A stretch of DNA of 64,000 nucleotides from NCBI RefSeq assembly GCF_023146395.1, contig NZ_JAGLCD010000004.1:62001-126000 (forward strand). Direction: 5' to 3'. The DNA is from Aeromicrobium sp. (GTDB lineage: Bacteria > Actinomycetota > Actinomycetes > Propionibacteriales > Nocardioidaceae). The notes beneath the pieces were generated by a model that was not told where the DNA came from, did no database searches, and saw only the letters and a program-made list of their open reading frames with translations. Below, in pieces: positions 15,475-24,399 of the stretch (position 1 is its first letter; each line of letters begins with the position of its first letter). The position numbers were made by a program, and so were the translations under genes.

Positions 15475-16876
15475 CGAACTCGTGCGGGTGCGGCCGCAGC
15501 TGCACCGGGAGGATCTCCTCGGTGCGCTTGTAGTCGATCCACGTCTCGATCAGGTCGGGGGTGAAGACACCGCCGGCCGTCAGGAACTCGTGGTCCTGCT
15601 CGAGGTTGTCGAGCACCGCGTTGAGCGAGGTCGGGACCATGTCGATGGCCTCGTACTCCTCGGCGGGGAGCTCGTAGATGTTCTTGTCGATCGGGGCCGC
15701 CGGCTCGATCTTGTTCTTGATGCCGTCCAGGCCGGCGAGCAGCAGCGCCGAGAACGCCAGGTACGGGTTGCTCGACGGATCGGGGCAACGGAACTCGATG
15801 CGCTTGGCCTTCGGGTTCGAGCCGGTGATCGGGATGCGGACACAGGCCGAGCGGTTGCGGGCCGAGTACACGAGCGCGATCGGGGCCTCGAAGCCCGGGA
15901 CCAGGCGGTGGTAGGAGTTGACCGAGGGGTTCGTGAACGCCAGCAGGCTCGGGGCGTGCTTCAGGATGCCGCCGATGTAGTAGCGGGCGGTGTCCGAGAG
16001 TCCGCCGTAGCCGGCCTCGTCGTAGAACAGCGGCTCGCCGTTGTTCCAGATCGACTGGTGCACGTGCATGCCCGAGCCGTTGTCGCCGAAGATCGGCTTC
16101 GGCATGAAGGTGGCCGTCTTGTCGTTCGCCCACGCCGTGTTGCGCACGATGTACTTGAACTTCATGACGTCGTCGGCGGCCTTGAGCAGCGTGTCGAACT
16201 TGTAGTTGATCTCCGCCTGGCCCGACGTGCCGACCTCGTGGTGACCGCGCTCGAGCACCAGGCCCGCCTCGGCGAGGTTGCTCATCATGTCGTTGCGCAG
16301 GTCGGCCGTTTTGTCGGTCGGCGCGACGGGGAAGTAGCCGCCCTTGTAGCGGACCTTGTAGCCACGGTTGTCGGCGATGTCGTCGCCGGTGGACCAGGCG
16401 GCCTCGGCCGAGGTGATCTCGTAGAACGACTTGTTGGCGCTCGTGCCGTAGGCGACGCGGTCGAAGATGTAGAACTCGGCCTCGGGGGCGAAGAAGGCGG
16501 TGTCGCCGATGCCCGTCGTGGCCAGGTACGCCTCGGCCTTGCGGGCCACGTTGCGCGGGTCGCGCGAGTAGGCCTCACCCGTGATCGGGTCGTGGACGAA
16601 GAAGTCCATCGCGATCGTCTTGCGGCGCTTGAACGGGTCGACGTACGCCGTGCCGAAGTCGGGGAACAGGACCATGTCGGACTGGTCGATGCTCTGGAAG
16701 CCGCGGATCGACGAACCGTCGAAGGCGACGCCGTTCTCGGCAGCGTCGGCGTCGAACGTCCACGCCGGCAGGGTCACCTGCTGCTGGATGCCGGGAAGAT
16801 CGGTGAATCGGACGTCGAGGTACTCGACGCCCTCGTCCTTGACGAACTTGAAGAACTCGTCGGCATTGCCGAACAT
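15455..16876 (-). CDS. glnA: Glutamine synthetase, type I
   Basis: The 473-residue ATP-dependent enzyme that makes glutamine from glutamate and ammonia, acting as a cytoplasmic dodecamer. Recognisable parts are [11 protein letters not shown] near the N-terminus, [47 protein letters not shown], and the adenylylation-loop sequence [10 protein letters not shown] whose tyrosine is the GlnE target in beta-subtype enzymes. ATG 16876 is preceded by GAGGAGG, so the longer frame to 16984 is not used. The promoter carries two GlnR-type boxes. The last 20 bases serve as the attachment site of the adjoining element. Confidence 0.97.
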   Translation of the reverse strand: MFGNADEFFKFVKDEGVEYLDVRFTDLPGIQQQVTLPAWTFDADAAENGVAFDGSSIRGFQSIDQSDMVLFPDFGTAYVDPFKRRKTIAMDFFVHDPITGEAYSRDPRNVARKAEAYLATTGIGDTAFFAPEAEFYIFDRVAYGTSANKSFYEITSAEAAWSTGDDIADNRGYKVRYKGGYFPVAPTDKTADLRNDMMSNLAEAGLVLERGHHEVGTSGQAEINYKFDTLLKAADDVMKFKYIVRNTAWANDKTATFMPKPIFGDNGSGMHVHQSIWNNGEPLFYDEAGYGGLSDTARYYIGGILKHAPSLLAFTNPSVNSYHRLVPGFEAPIALVYSARNRSACVRIPITGSNPKAKRIEFRCPDPSSNPYLAFSALLLAGLDGIKNKIEPAAPIDKNIYELPAEEYEAIDMVPTSLNAVLDNLEQDHEFLTAGGVFTPDLIETWIDYKRTEEILPVQLRPHPHEFELYYDI

Positions 16877-16952
16877 TGGGCCTCCTCGGCCGCGCAGCGG
16901 CACAGGTAGTCGGGTTTCCACGTCACAGGCGCGGGGGCCTGCGTCGCCCCTG

Positions 16953-17006
16953 AATGTAGGCGGAGGCAGTTTCCCGACCGTCAACGAATTGTTTCGGCCA
17001 AGTTAC
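16953..17006 (-). promoter_or_regulatory. glnA promoter with paired GlnR boxes
   Basis: On the minus strand, GTAAC-n6-GAAAC (17006-16991) is followed after 6 bases by TTGAC-n6-GAAAC (16984-16969). This is the consensus gTnAC-n6-GaAAC repeated at the 22-bp period known for GlnR sites in streptomycetes. A TACATT hexamer (16958-16953) downstream could be the -10, giving a leader of roughly 70 bases before the glnA ATG. Confidence 0.8.
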
Positions 17007-17061
17007 ATGTGCCAGTCCTGCCGTGCTCAGGGCGCATCGTCGCGCTCGCTAGGCTCAGTCC

Positions 17062-17427
17062 GTGGACGACACCGAACCGTCGCTGGGCCGGCGCCTGGCC
17101 GCCCTGTTCATCGACTGGATCATCGCGGCGCTGGCCGCGGCTCTCTTCTTCGGGGTGACGTACCCGCCGAAGGACATTCCTCAGAACCTCGTGATCACCG
17201 GGATCTTCGTGGGTCAGGTCGCCATCCTGACCGGGCTGCTCGGGGTGTCGATCGGCAAGCGGATCATGCGCCTGCGCGTCGAGAACCCGGCCGGCCGGCC
17301 CATCGGGATCCCGCGGGCCCTGGTGCGCACCGTGCTGCTGACGTTCGTGATCCCCGCGATCGTCATGACCGACGACAAGCGTGGACTGCACGACCTGGCC
17401 GCCGGGTCTCGCGTCGTGCGGTTCTGA
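17062..17427 (+). CDS. RDD-family membrane protein
   Basis: A 121-residue integral membrane protein of the RDD family. It has hydrophobic segments at about residues 14-31, 42-60 and 88-103. Characteristic positions are SLGRRLAALFIDWII at the N-terminus, SIGKRIMRLRV in the loop, and DDKRGLHDLAAGSRVV at the C-terminus. The family's role is unclear, though transport has been proposed. The GTG follows TAGGCT (17050-17055) by 6 bases, a leaderless pattern. It diverges from glnA and converges on the lipoprotein gene. RDD next to DUF4191 and glnA is a conserved actinobacterial arrangement. Confidence 0.88.
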   Translation: MDDTEPSLGRRLAALFIDWIIAALAAALFFGVTYPPKDIPQNLVITGIFVGQVAILTGLLGVSIGKRIMRLRVENPAGRPIGIPRALVRTVLLTFVIPAIVMTDDKRGLHDLAAGSRVVRF

Positions 17428-17433
17428 TCGTCC

Positions 17434-17802
17434 TCAGCCGGCCGGCTCGTCCGGCGCGTCGACGCGGTGGCGCTCGATGCTGACCGAGCGTCCCTGCGCG
17501 TCGAAGCAGAACCGGGCCGTGCCGCGGTACTGGTGCTCCTCGGCGGTGCGCAGGTGCAGCGTGCGCGCGTACCGGCACCGGGCGACGTCGCGGGCGGGGT
17601 ATCCGCCTTCGTCGACGAACGTGCGCTCGAGATCCTCTGAGACGATCGCGCCCGCGGCCTCGACGTCGGCGATCGTGAGGTCGTCCTGCACGACGAGGCT
17701 GCGGTAGGTCTGCGAGCTCATCTCGCCCGGCGTGGGCTCGGAGGCGCCGCAGGCGGCGAGCGCGGCGGTGCAGATCACGAGCACCGCCGCCCGGCGGAGC
17801 AT
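17434..17802 (-). CDS. Small hypothetical lipoprotein
   Basis: A 122-residue exported lipoprotein. The signal peptide MLRRAAVLVICTAALAAC ends in the lipobox ALAAC, so Cys18 would be lipidated. The mature part contains two further cysteines (in VARCRYART and ARFCFDAQ) that could pair. No domain is recognised. It starts two bases after the stop of the DUF4191 gene, so the two form an operon. Confidence 0.7.
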   Translation of the reverse strand: MLRRAAVLVICTAALAACGASEPTPGEMSSQTYRSLVVQDDLTIADVEAAGAIVSEDLERTFVDEGGYPARDVARCRYARTLHLRTAEEHQYRGTARFCFDAQGRSVSIERHRVDAPDEPAG

Positions 17803-17804
17803 CG

Positions 17805-18512
17805 TCAGCCGCGCATCATCTTGCGCGCCGACTTCATCGAGGTCGGCACGGGTCCGCGCGGCATGGGCGCGGCCGGACGCATCGCGTCGAGCGCCTTGAG
17901 CTTGTTGACGATCGCGGTCTGCTCGGCCGGCTTGACGGCCTTCTTCATCTTCTGCAGGTGCCGGTTGAGCTTGGGCAGGGGGACCTGGCCCTCGTCGCGG
18001 CCCACGACGACCTCGACGATCGGCACGCTCTCGCCGACGATGCGCGCGTGCTTGCGCTTCTCGGACGCCATGAGCGACTTCACGCGGTTGGGGTTGCCCT
18101 CGCCGACCAGGATGACGCCGGGCTTGCCGACGACGCGGTGGACGATGTCCTGGTTCTTGGTGAACGCCACGACCGGCTTGACGATCCAGCCGCGGCGCAG
18201 CATCTGCAGCGCGCTGGCGGCGGCGCCGGGCTGACCCTCGACCTGGGCGTAGGCGGCCCGCTCGGCGCGACGGCCGAAGACGATCAGCGCCGCGAGGATG
18301 CCGGTGAGGATGCCGAAGACGACCGCCAGGATGATCCCGAGCACGCCGCGGTCGAACAGCAGCAGCATCGCGACGGCGAACACGCCGCCGACGACCAGGA
18401 ACCACAGCAGCAGGAGCAGCCCGATGTTCGGATCGGAGTTCTTGGTGATGCGGTAGGCCTGGCGCATCTGGGCGATGCGACCCGTGGCCGGGGCGGGAGT
18501 ACCTGCAGACAT
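17805..18512 (-). CDS. DUF4191 family membrane protein
   Basis: A 235-residue protein with two adjacent transmembrane helices (about residues 29-51 and 57-80), then a soluble region with VVAFTKNQDIVHRVVGKPGVILVGEG and a basic, Lys-rich tail (LNRHLQKMKKAVKPAEQ). These features fit DUF4191, found next to lipA in many actinobacteria; its function is not known. Here lipA lies 5.9 kb away because of inserted genes. The ATG follows TAGACT (18524 down to 18519) by 6 bases, implying leaderless translation. Confidence 0.85.
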   Translation of the reverse strand: MSAGTPAPATGRIAQMRQAYRITKNSDPNIGLLLLLWFLVVGGVFAVAMLLLFDRGVLGIILAVVFGILTGILAALIVFGRRAERAAYAQVEGQPGAAASALQMLRRGWIVKPVVAFTKNQDIVHRVVGKPGVILVGEGNPNRVKSLMASEKRKHARIVGESVPIVEVVVGRDEGQVPLPKLNRHLQKMKKAVKPAEQTAIVNKLKALDAMRPAAPMPRGPVPTSMKSARKMMRG

Positions 18513-18600
18513 GGGGTCAGTCTAGGGGCAGATCACCCAACCCCAAGCCGGTGCCACCTGCTCGTCGAACGGGGGAGGCGCAACCACGCCGGGCCGCGCC

Positions 18601-18650
18601 ACCGGGTCGTCGAGTGGGGGCGAGCTCGGCGAGCGCCCGTATCGAGACGT
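18601..18650 (-). repeat. Copy of a dispersed intergenic repeat
   Basis: Read on the minus strand, this is GTCTCGATACGGGCGCTCGC followed by a short variable part and CACTCGACGACCCGG. The same GTCTCGATACG...CTCGACCAGCGG pattern recurs in intergenic DNA near 31.7, 43.2 and 49.1-49.4 kb. It lies in the 286-base gap between DUF4191 and the RTX block, which otherwise holds the first palindrome unit. Confidence 0.55.
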
Positions 18651-18718
18651 GGCCAGGGGAGGGCGTCCGGCGCGCGGGCGATGGAGTGGGCCCCGGTGGC
18701 GCCGTGGGTCGCAACGCC

Positions 18719-18734
18719 TACGCAGAACGGCGTA
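18719..18734 (+). promoter_or_regulatory. Shared 16-bp palindrome, copy 1 (upstream of the decayed unit)
   Basis: TACGCAGAACGGCGTA, with arms TACGC and GCGTA. Near-identical copies lie at 19584-19599 and 21227-21242. Each is 63-64 bases upstream of an ATG preceded by GATGAGGATCC, so a common operator or promoter element is likely. Confidence 0.65.
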
Positions 18735-18798
18735 TGTCGAGCTGAGCTGGAACTCGACAGCCTAGGGGTTCTCCCGAGCTCTCTTCCGATGAGGATCC

Positions 18799-18930
18799 AT
18801 GAAGTTGCTTCGCATGCCCTTGCCCCGTGTCGTCTCCGTGCTCGGCCGCCCGGCCACCCGGGTCACGGTCTGTCGTGACCGTGACGTGACAGCCGACCTG
18901 TTCGCGCACGATTGGATCCACCGTGGTTGA
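18799..18930 (+). pseudogene. Decayed copy of the RTX surface-protein gene (signal-peptide stub)
   Basis: A 43-codon frame beginning MKLLRMPLPRVVSVLG. It has the same palindrome, leader and GATGAGGATCC-ATGAAG start as the two intact RTX genes, whose proteins begin [16 protein letters not shown] and MKLSRPAFSRLVAVLG. After about 16 residues the similarity stops and no hydrophobic signal or RTX repeat follows. The stop at 18930 overlaps the GTG of the next gene. It is either a deletion remnant or a short leader peptide now driving that gene. Confidence 0.5.
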
Positions 18931-19567
18931 TCCAGGGCGACGGATCGCCGCGTTGCTCGGGACCGTGCTGCTCCTGGCCGGCGGCACAGCGTGCTCCGGG
19001 CACGTCGACGTCTCGGTGGGTGGTCCGGCCGGGATCAGCGGGCCCAGCCTGGAGGACGACTTGGCCGACCTGGTCACTGAGCTCAGTGAGGTCACTCCGG
19101 AGTCCATGGACTGTCCCGACGGTCTCGACGCCGAGATCGGTGCGACGACGACGTGCGAGATGGTTCACGACGACGTGCGCAGCACTGTGGCTGTGGAGGC
19201 CACCGGCTTGCGGGAGGACGAGGAGACGCTCGAGTTCGTCTGGAAGGTCGAGCCGGGCTCCCAACGGCTCCTGACCGACCGCGTCGGTGACATCATCGCC
19301 GATGACTTCGCCGAGGCCACGGGCCTGACGCTCACTGAGCTGACCTGTCCCGAGCCGGAGCTCGCCGGTACGTCGACGGTGGAGATGAGCTGTGACGCCG
19401 TCACAGCCGAAGGCCGCTCAGGACCGGTCGTCCTGAGCGCCAAGGGTGCCGAAGGGTTGCAGGTCGACTTCTCCTGGCGTCTGGGTGACCAGACACGTCC
19501 GAGCGGGAGCAGCGCGTCGTGCGGGGAAGCTGCCGGTGGTCAGCGGTGCGGCGACCGGAACGACTGA
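18923..19567 (+). CDS. Probable DUF4333-type lipoprotein
   Basis: A 214-residue exported lipoprotein. The signal peptide ends in the lipobox-like GGTAC (residues 21-25). The mature region has two similar segments, each with a buried-cysteine pattern (MDCPDGLDAEIGATTTCEM and LTCPEPELAG ... VEMSCDAVTAEG). This is the spacing of tandem DUF4333 domains in actinobacteria, whose function is unknown. The GTG at 18923 overlaps the end of the decayed RTX stub, so transcription and perhaps translation come from the shared upstream unit. The C-terminus is polar and glycine-rich. Confidence 0.65.
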   Translation: MVDPGRRIAALLGTVLLLAGGTACSGHVDVSVGGPAGISGPSLEDDLADLVTELSEVTPESMDCPDGLDAEIGATTTCEMVHDDVRSTVAVEATGLREDEETLEFVWKVEPGSQRLLTDRVGDIIADDFAEATGLTLTELTCPEPELAGTSTVEMSCDAVTAEGRSGPVVLSAKGAEGLQVDFSWRLGDQTRPSGSSASCGEAAGGQRCGDRND

Positions 19568-19583
19568 CGTGGTCGACGGCGTC

Positions 19584-19599
19584 TACGCACAACGGCGTA
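19584..19599 (+). promoter_or_regulatory. Shared 16-bp palindrome, copy 2 (first RTX gene)
   Basis: TACGCACAACGGCGTA, one base different from copy 1, ending 63 bases before the ATG at 19663. CGACAGGCTGGG lies midway, as in the other two units. Confidence 0.65.
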
Positions 19600-19662
19600 T
19601 TCCGTCGCGCCGCACGAGTCGACAGGCTGGGTGCGCCCTAGTCACTCTTCTGATGAGGATCC

Positions 19663-20703
19663 ATGAAGCCGCTTCGTCCCGCCGTGACCCGCCCGATCGC
19701 CGTTCTCGGCCTGACCTGCGTCGTGCTGCTCGCACCCGTCCCCGCGCACGCCGACGTGATCGACGGGACTCCCGGGGATGACGTCCTGACCGGCACCCCC
19801 GGCGACGACACCATCAGTGCCGGCGACGGTGACGACGAGGTCGACGGCCGTGCCGGTGACGACATCCTGGTCGGTGGTGCTGGCGATGACGTGCTGTTCG
19901 GCGGCGACGGCAGCGACGAGGTCGACGGCGGCGATGGCGACGACTACCTCAGCGGCGGCGAGCTCGACGACCAGCTCGACGGTGGCGCTGGCGCGGACGA
20001 GCTCTACGGCGGCGACGGCAGTGACTTTCTCGTCGGCAGGGATGGTGACGACTACCTCAGTGGCGGCGACGGCGATGACTACCTCAGTGGCGGCGACGGC
20101 GATGACTACCTCAGTGGCGGCGACGGTGACGATCTCCTGTGCGGTGGCAGCGGGGTCGACGTCCTCTTCGGTGGGTCCGGGTCCGACCTGGCCTGTGCGG
20201 TCGACGACGTGGCAGTGGCTCCGTTGGACACGCCGACCGTGGTCGACGTGAGGGCCAACGACGAGCAGCTGAGTGACGAGGCCGACGAGACCGATCCAGT
20301 GCGCTACCAGATCGTGGGCGTGCCCGCGGGCGTGACGGCGACGATCGACGAGCTGACGGGGCTGGTCGCCTTCGAGATCACCGATCCGACGTTCACGAGC
20401 GGTGACCTGGTGTACCTGGTCAGCCGGCTGACCGACACCGGCACGATCGCGTCCACGGCGTTCTTGACGATCACGTTGACGGCCGACGAGGGCGGGGTGC
20501 CAGCCACGCCCGACCAGGATGAGGACCGTGGCGTGGTGTTGGCCGCCTCGCCGGTCCTCCCGACGTCCGACGACAGCGACGTCGTGCTCCCGGAGACGGG
20601 CGCTCCGGAGGACCTCCAGGGCCTCGTGGCACTGGCGAGCGTCCTGATCCTGGCTGGTGGAGCGCTCGTGGCCGGCACGCGCCGTCGCCCCCACCGTGCC
20701 TGA
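19663..20703 (+). CDS. RTX-repeat, LPXTG-anchored surface protein 1
   Basis: A 346-residue secreted protein. A signal peptide (to about residue 30, cleaved after AHA) precedes some 15 nonapeptide repeats of the RTX type (GGxGxDxUx; for example GGDGDDYLS) at about 34-175, which fold as Ca2+-binding beta-rolls. A beta-domain follows ([11 protein letters not shown] ... [15 protein letters not shown]). The end is a sortase signal: LPETG at about 310, a hydrophobic segment and TRRRPHRA. It should be covalently wall-anchored. It shares operator, leader, signal peptide and C-terminal domain with the gene at 21306, so the two are paralogues. No sortase gene is in the window. Confidence 0.85.
   Translation: MKPLRPAVTRPIAVLGLTCVVLLAPVPAHADVIDGTPGDDVLTGTPGDDTISAGDGDDEVDGRAGDDILVGGAGDDVLFGGDGSDEVDGGDGDDYLSGGELDDQLDGGAGADELYGGDGSDFLVGRDGDDYLSGGDGDDYLSGGDGDDYLSGGDGDDLLCGGSGVDVLFGGSGSDLACAVDDVAVAPLDTPTVVDVRANDEQLSDEADETDPVRYQIVGVPAGVTATIDELTGLVAFEITDPTFTSGDLVYLVSRLTDTGTIASTAFLTITLTADEGGVPATPDQDEDRGVVLAASPVLPTSDDSDVVLPETGAPEDLQGLVALASVLILAGGALVAGTRRRPHRA
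20047..20127 (+). repeat. Three tandem 27-bp coding repeats in RTX gene 1
   Basis: Units 20047-20073, 20074-20100 and 20101-20127 encode (D)DYLSGGDG and differ at one or two bases only. Recent in-frame expansion of the RTX array is likely. Confidence 0.85.
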
Positions 20704-20778
20704 CGATCGTCACGGGCGCCGCCCGGTGCGACGCCAAGGACCGTCCGAATGCTGTCGAACCGCAGATGGAGGCAGGCC

Positions 20779-21201
20779 GTGGGACTCTTCGGAACCAAGG
20801 ACCCGATGGCGAAATGGCGCAGGCGCCACTCGGCGATGGCCGAGCTCGTCGATCGAACCGGGTGGAAGGTCGATCTGCAGCTCGGCATCGTGACGACCGT
20901 CAGGGGAGGGATCCCGGTGACGGTGATCCTGATGCCGCCGATGACCGCGAGCGCGGCCGGGACCGGGACGAGCGTCGTGATCGAGGCTGGCCGACAGGCC
21001 GAGGCGACCCTGGCTAACCGGGTCGACAACGACGTCCACGGGCTCTCCTTCGAGGTGCGTGGCTGGCAGGGGGTGGCCGAGTCGGGCAACGGGCTCATCG
21101 ACGGTCACTTCAGTGGACCCGATCACGAGCTGGTCGCGGCCGTGGTCGCCGCCGTGGACGAGCTGGTGGGGCGCGTGGGGAGCCGCAGCCCCGGCAGCTG
21201 A
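20779..21201 (+). CDS. Hypothetical protein between the RTX genes
   Basis: A 140-residue protein without signal peptide or clear membrane helix. It begins VGLFGTKDPMAKWRRRH and has an alpha/beta look (GIVTTVRGGIPVTVILMPP, then VVIEAGRQAEATLA). I do not recognise the family. GTG 20779 is chosen because GGAGG lies 6 bases upstream; the ATG at 20749 lacks a ribosome-binding sequence. Its position between two RTX paralogues suggests it was carried along in the duplication region or serves the same system. It lacks the shared palindrome. Confidence 0.6.
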   Translation: MGLFGTKDPMAKWRRRHSAMAELVDRTGWKVDLQLGIVTTVRGGIPVTVILMPPMTASAAGTGTSVVIEAGRQAEATLANRVDNDVHGLSFEVRGWQGVAESGNGLIDGHFSGPDHELVAAVVAAVDELVGRVGSRSPGS

Positions 21202-21226
21202 GTTCAGGTGAGGTCCCGTCCGGCCC

Positions 21227-21242
21227 TACGTAGAACGGCGTA
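21227..21242 (+). promoter_or_regulatory. Shared 16-bp palindrome, copy 3 (second RTX gene)
   Basis: TACGTAGAACGGCGTA, ending 63 bases before the ATG at 21306. The core AACGGCGTA is invariant in the three copies. Confidence 0.65.
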
Positions 21243-21305
21243 TTTTGCTCTGGTTCGAGGGTTGCGAGGCTGGGAGCAACAGCCGTCACTCGTCGATGAG
21301 GATCC

Positions 21306-22364
21306 ATGAAACTGTCTCGTCCTGCCTTCTCACGCCTGGTCGCCGTTCTCGGCCTGATGTCCGTCGTGGTGCTCGCACCCTCTGGTGCCGATGCCGATGT
21401 CATCGAAGGGACCAGCGGTGACGACGTCCTCAGCGGAACTCCGGGCGACGACTCCGTCGGCGGCGGTGACGGCGACGACCTCCTCGACGGTGGCGCGGGC
21501 TACGACTACCTCGACGGTGGCGCGGGAGACGATCAGGTCCGTGGTGGTGAAGGAGACGACATCCTTCTCGGCCGTGACGGCGACGATGACCTCGACGGAG
21601 AGGGCGACAACGACGACCTGGTCGGCGGGCCCGGCGACGACGACCTCGACGGAGGTGACGGTGACGACTACCTCTACGCCGGCGACGGCAACGATCAGCT
21701 GTTCGGTGGTGACGGCGATGACCTCCTCAGCGGTGGAGACGGCGACGACGAGCTCCACGGAGACGACGGGAACGACCTGCTCTGCGGTGGCGGTGGGAAT
21801 GACCTGCTCCAGGGCGGCGCTGGCGCCGACCTGGCGTGCGCCGTGGACGACGCAGCTTCGGCGCCGGTGGGTGTCTCGACGGTGGTGGACGTGCGGGCCA
21901 ACGACGAGCAGCTCACTGATGAGGCCGATGAGGCCGATCCAGTGCGGTACTCGATCCTGGGTGTGCCGGCGGGCGTGACGGCCTCGATCGACGAGCTGAC
22001 GGGCCTGGTGACGTTCGAGATCACTGATCCGACATTCACGACTGGTGACCTGTTCTACGTGGTGAGCCGGCCGACCGGCACGGGCGCGATCGAGTCGACC
22101 GCTCTCCTGACGATCAGGCTCACCGCGGCTGAAGAGGAGGATGCGGACACGATGCCGGGAACGGTCGCGCCTGACGATGACGGATCCCGCGGCGCGGGCG
22201 TGGCCCAGGTCGCGTCACCTGCTGCTCTTGCCGCCGGCGACATCGGCGTGCTTCCCGCGACTGGGGCTCCCGAGGACCTCGTCGGTGTCCTGGTTCTGGG
22301 AGGTCTGCTGCTTGCTGGCGGCGCCCTCACGATCACGGTGGCACGCCGCGCTCAGCGCGGCTGA
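21306..22364 (+). CDS. RTX-repeat, LPXTG-anchored surface protein 2
   Basis: A 352-residue paralogue of the protein at 19663. It has a signal peptide (about 1-30), RTX nonapeptides at about 34-175 ([18 protein letters not shown] and others), the shared domain with [13 protein letters not shown] and [15 protein letters not shown], and a sorting signal LPATG near residue 316 with a hydrophobic helix and ARRAQRG tail. The repeats bind Ca2+ outside the cell, where they order the protein. The two paralogues differ mostly in the repeat array and in the low-complexity stalk before LPXTG. Role in adhesion or wall structure is inferred. Confidence 0.85.
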   Translation: MKLSRPAFSRLVAVLGLMSVVVLAPSGADADVIEGTSGDDVLSGTPGDDSVGGGDGDDLLDGGAGYDYLDGGAGDDQVRGGEGDDILLGRDGDDDLDGEGDNDDLVGGPGDDDLDGGDGDDYLYAGDGNDQLFGGDGDDLLSGGDGDDELHGDDGNDLLCGGGGNDLLQGGAGADLACAVDDAASAPVGVSTVVDVRANDEQLTDEADEADPVRYSILGVPAGVTASIDELTGLVTFEITDPTFTTGDLFYVVSRPTGTGAIESTALLTIRLTAAEEEDADTMPGTVAPDDDGSRGAGVAQVASPAALAAGDIGVLPATGAPEDLVGVLVLGGLLLAGGALTITVARRAQRG

Positions 22365-22376
22365 GCCACGCCCTCG

Positions 22377-24329
22377 TCAGCGGCTGCGCATCACGGCGAC
22401 TGCCGCGGCCGCCCGTGAGGGCACGCCCAGCACGGCCAGCACCGCCTCGACGTGCTTGCGGGCCGTGCCCGGCGAGATGCCGAGGCGTCGCGCGATCTGC
22501 ACGTTCGTCGCCCCGTCAACGATCAGCAGGGCCACCTCGGCCTGACGCCGCGTCAAGCCGAGGTGCATCGCCGACTCGACCGTCGCGGTGTGCGCCGGCC
22601 TGAGCAGCAGGACGTGCGGTCCGACCGGGTTGACCGTGAGCGACGCGTCGAAGGCATCGTCCTCGACCTCGAGACTCGTGGCTGGGACCCGCTTGACCGA
22701 CCACCACTGCTCGCCGGGTTCCGGCTGCTCCCAGAGTGCTGTACCACGCAGCGAGTCGCCCACTCGGAGTCCCGTGCCGATCCGACGCCCGACCTCCTCG
22801 GCCGTCGGCGTCGACTCGATCACGGTTCCGTCATCAGCGATGAGGATCGTCTCCCAGCCGTCGCTCTCGACCGCAGTCGACATGCCGCGTGAGCGCTCGT
22901 AGGCCGCCACCATCCGGTAGATGTTGGAAAGGTGGAGGCGCAGCTCCTCCATGACCCGCCGGTCACGGCGGGTGAACTCGGCGCCGTCGCGGTTGACGAC
23001 GAGTGCGATCACGACGCCTGACGGTGCCGGGAGTCCGAAAGCGGCCTGGCTCCGCACCCCGAGCGGGGCGTAGTACTCGCGATACAGGTCTGTCTGCTCG
23101 AACGCGTGGTCGGGGTCGAGCTCGAGCAAGGTCCGGACGTCGGACTCGCCCTCGTCAGAGATGTGGCGCACGAGAGGGCTCTGGTCGGCAAATCGGGCGA
23201 AGGTGCGGACATTCTGGTCGAACCATTCGGGATCACGCTCAGGCCAGACGTAGGCCGCCGTTCGCGCGGTCAGCAGGTTCGTCTCGTTGTACGACGCCCA
23301 GATGCCCGGCACGAGTCGATGCAGCTCGCGGCACGCGGCCCGTGCGAACTCCTCCAAGGTCTCCGCCCGGCCGATGGAACCAATGGCCTCCAGCACGGAC
23401 TCCTGGTCCTCCACCGACAGACCGACGATGTCGGTGGCGCTCGGGCGGTCGGGGATCGACGCATGGTGCGCCACCGGCCTCATCAGCAGGCGCCACCGGC
23501 CCAGGTGGTCCTCGCGCGCCTGGGCGTCGACGCCGCCATAGGCACTCTCGATCCGGTACACGTCGTCGCTTCCGCGGTTCGCCGTCACGTGTGACCAGAG
23601 CCGCGTGCCGGCCAGGGAGCGACCGGGACGGATGGTTGCTCCGATGCTGTCTCCGATCAGCGAGGCCGCCGCCGTCGCGGCCAGCACGAGACCTGAGTCG
23701 TCCACGACCGCGGCCTTCCACCCGACGCCCAGCTCCGCCAGAGCGCTGGCGACGTGTGCTCGCTCGCGCCAGGCGAAGAGCTCGCGCAGGTTGGCCACTT
23801 GGGGACGCCACAGTTCCGCGACCTGGCGGTCGGACGCGTCGAAGGTGGAACCACCGCGGCACACGGTCATGGTCGCGACGACCCCGGTGGCGGACGGGAG
23901 ACGGATCGCCAGCTGATCGGTGATGCCGTGCTGGGCGTAGAACTCGGTGTAGAGCGTCGTCGACGTGAACTGGTCGATCATCCCGACGTCGCCCCACGTC
24001 ACCACCTGACCGGCGTCGCCGTCGAACATCCGACGCATCATCGGGTGCTCGGCGCCATGCCGGCCGTGCAGGTCGACGTAGGACTCGTGCCACGTCGGGG
24101 ACTGGGCGGGCCAGGTTGTGACGGTCGATCGTCCCGTGTCGAGCTCGAGCTCCTCGAATCCGGTCCAGCGGCCCGGCACGAGCTCGTACAGCTCGCGACA
24201 AGCTGCTTCGGTGAACTCGGTGCGCGTCGAGGCCGTTCCCACGCGTGCCACGGCCTCCAGGACGCGGCTGTGCGGACCGAGGTCGACCGTGTCGTCTCGG
24301 TCCGACTGCTGCACGCGCTTCACCACCAA
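22377..24329 (-). CDS. LuxR-family regulator with duplicated sensor domains
   Basis: A 650-residue regulator. The C-terminal 65 residues are a LuxR helix-turn-helix ([40 protein letters not shown]). The rest is an internal tandem duplication of an about 280-residue module: copy 1 has [17 protein letters not shown] and [16 protein letters not shown], copy 2 has [17 protein letters not shown] and [16 protein letters not shown]. Each copy probably contains a GAF-like fold. Ligand is unknown. The GTG start is supported by GGAGA upstream. It converges on the second RTX gene and could regulate that block, but this is unproven. Confidence 0.8.
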   Translation of the reverse strand: MVVKRVQQSDRDDTVDLGPHSRVLEAVARVGTASTRTEFTEAACRELYELVPGRWTGFEELELDTGRSTVTTWPAQSPTWHESYVDLHGRHGAEHPMMRRMFDGDAGQVVTWGDVGMIDQFTSTTLYTEFYAQHGITDQLAIRLPSATGVVATMTVCRGGSTFDASDRQVAELWRPQVANLRELFAWRERAHVASALAELGVGWKAAVVDDSGLVLAATAAASLIGDSIGATIRPGRSLAGTRLWSHVTANRGSDDVYRIESAYGGVDAQAREDHLGRWRLLMRPVAHHASIPDRPSATDIVGLSVEDQESVLEAIGSIGRAETLEEFARAACRELHRLVPGIWASYNETNLLTARTAAYVWPERDPEWFDQNVRTFARFADQSPLVRHISDEGESDVRTLLELDPDHAFEQTDLYREYYAPLGVRSQAAFGLPAPSGVVIALVVNRDGAEFTRRDRRVMEELRLHLSNIYRMVAAYERSRGMSTAVESDGWETILIADDGTVIESTPTAEEVGRRIGTGLRVGDSLRGTALWEQPEPGEQWWSVKRVPATSLEVEDDAFDASLTVNPVGPHVLLLRPAHTATVESAMHLGLTRRQAEVALLIVDGATNVQIARRLGISPGTARKHVEAVLAVLGVPSRAAAAVAVMRSR

Positions 24330-24399
24330 GTCTCCGGATTCGGCATCTTATCGAGCCAGGCGCGTACCCCGGGCTCTGCGGGAGCGTGACACGGACGGC

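Noticed and set aside
15440-16909. Long plus-strand open frame opposite glnA
   Set aside because: Its translation is a high-GC antisense shadow without recognisable domains, while the minus strand encodes complete glutamine synthetase.
18517-18714. Small frames on both strands in the DUF4191-RTX gap
   Set aside because: They are proline/arginine-rich translations of the intergenic repeat and have no ribosome-binding sequence.
20047-20127. A short CRISPR-like array
   Set aside because: The 27-bp units are in frame, without spacers, and encode RTX nonapeptides.
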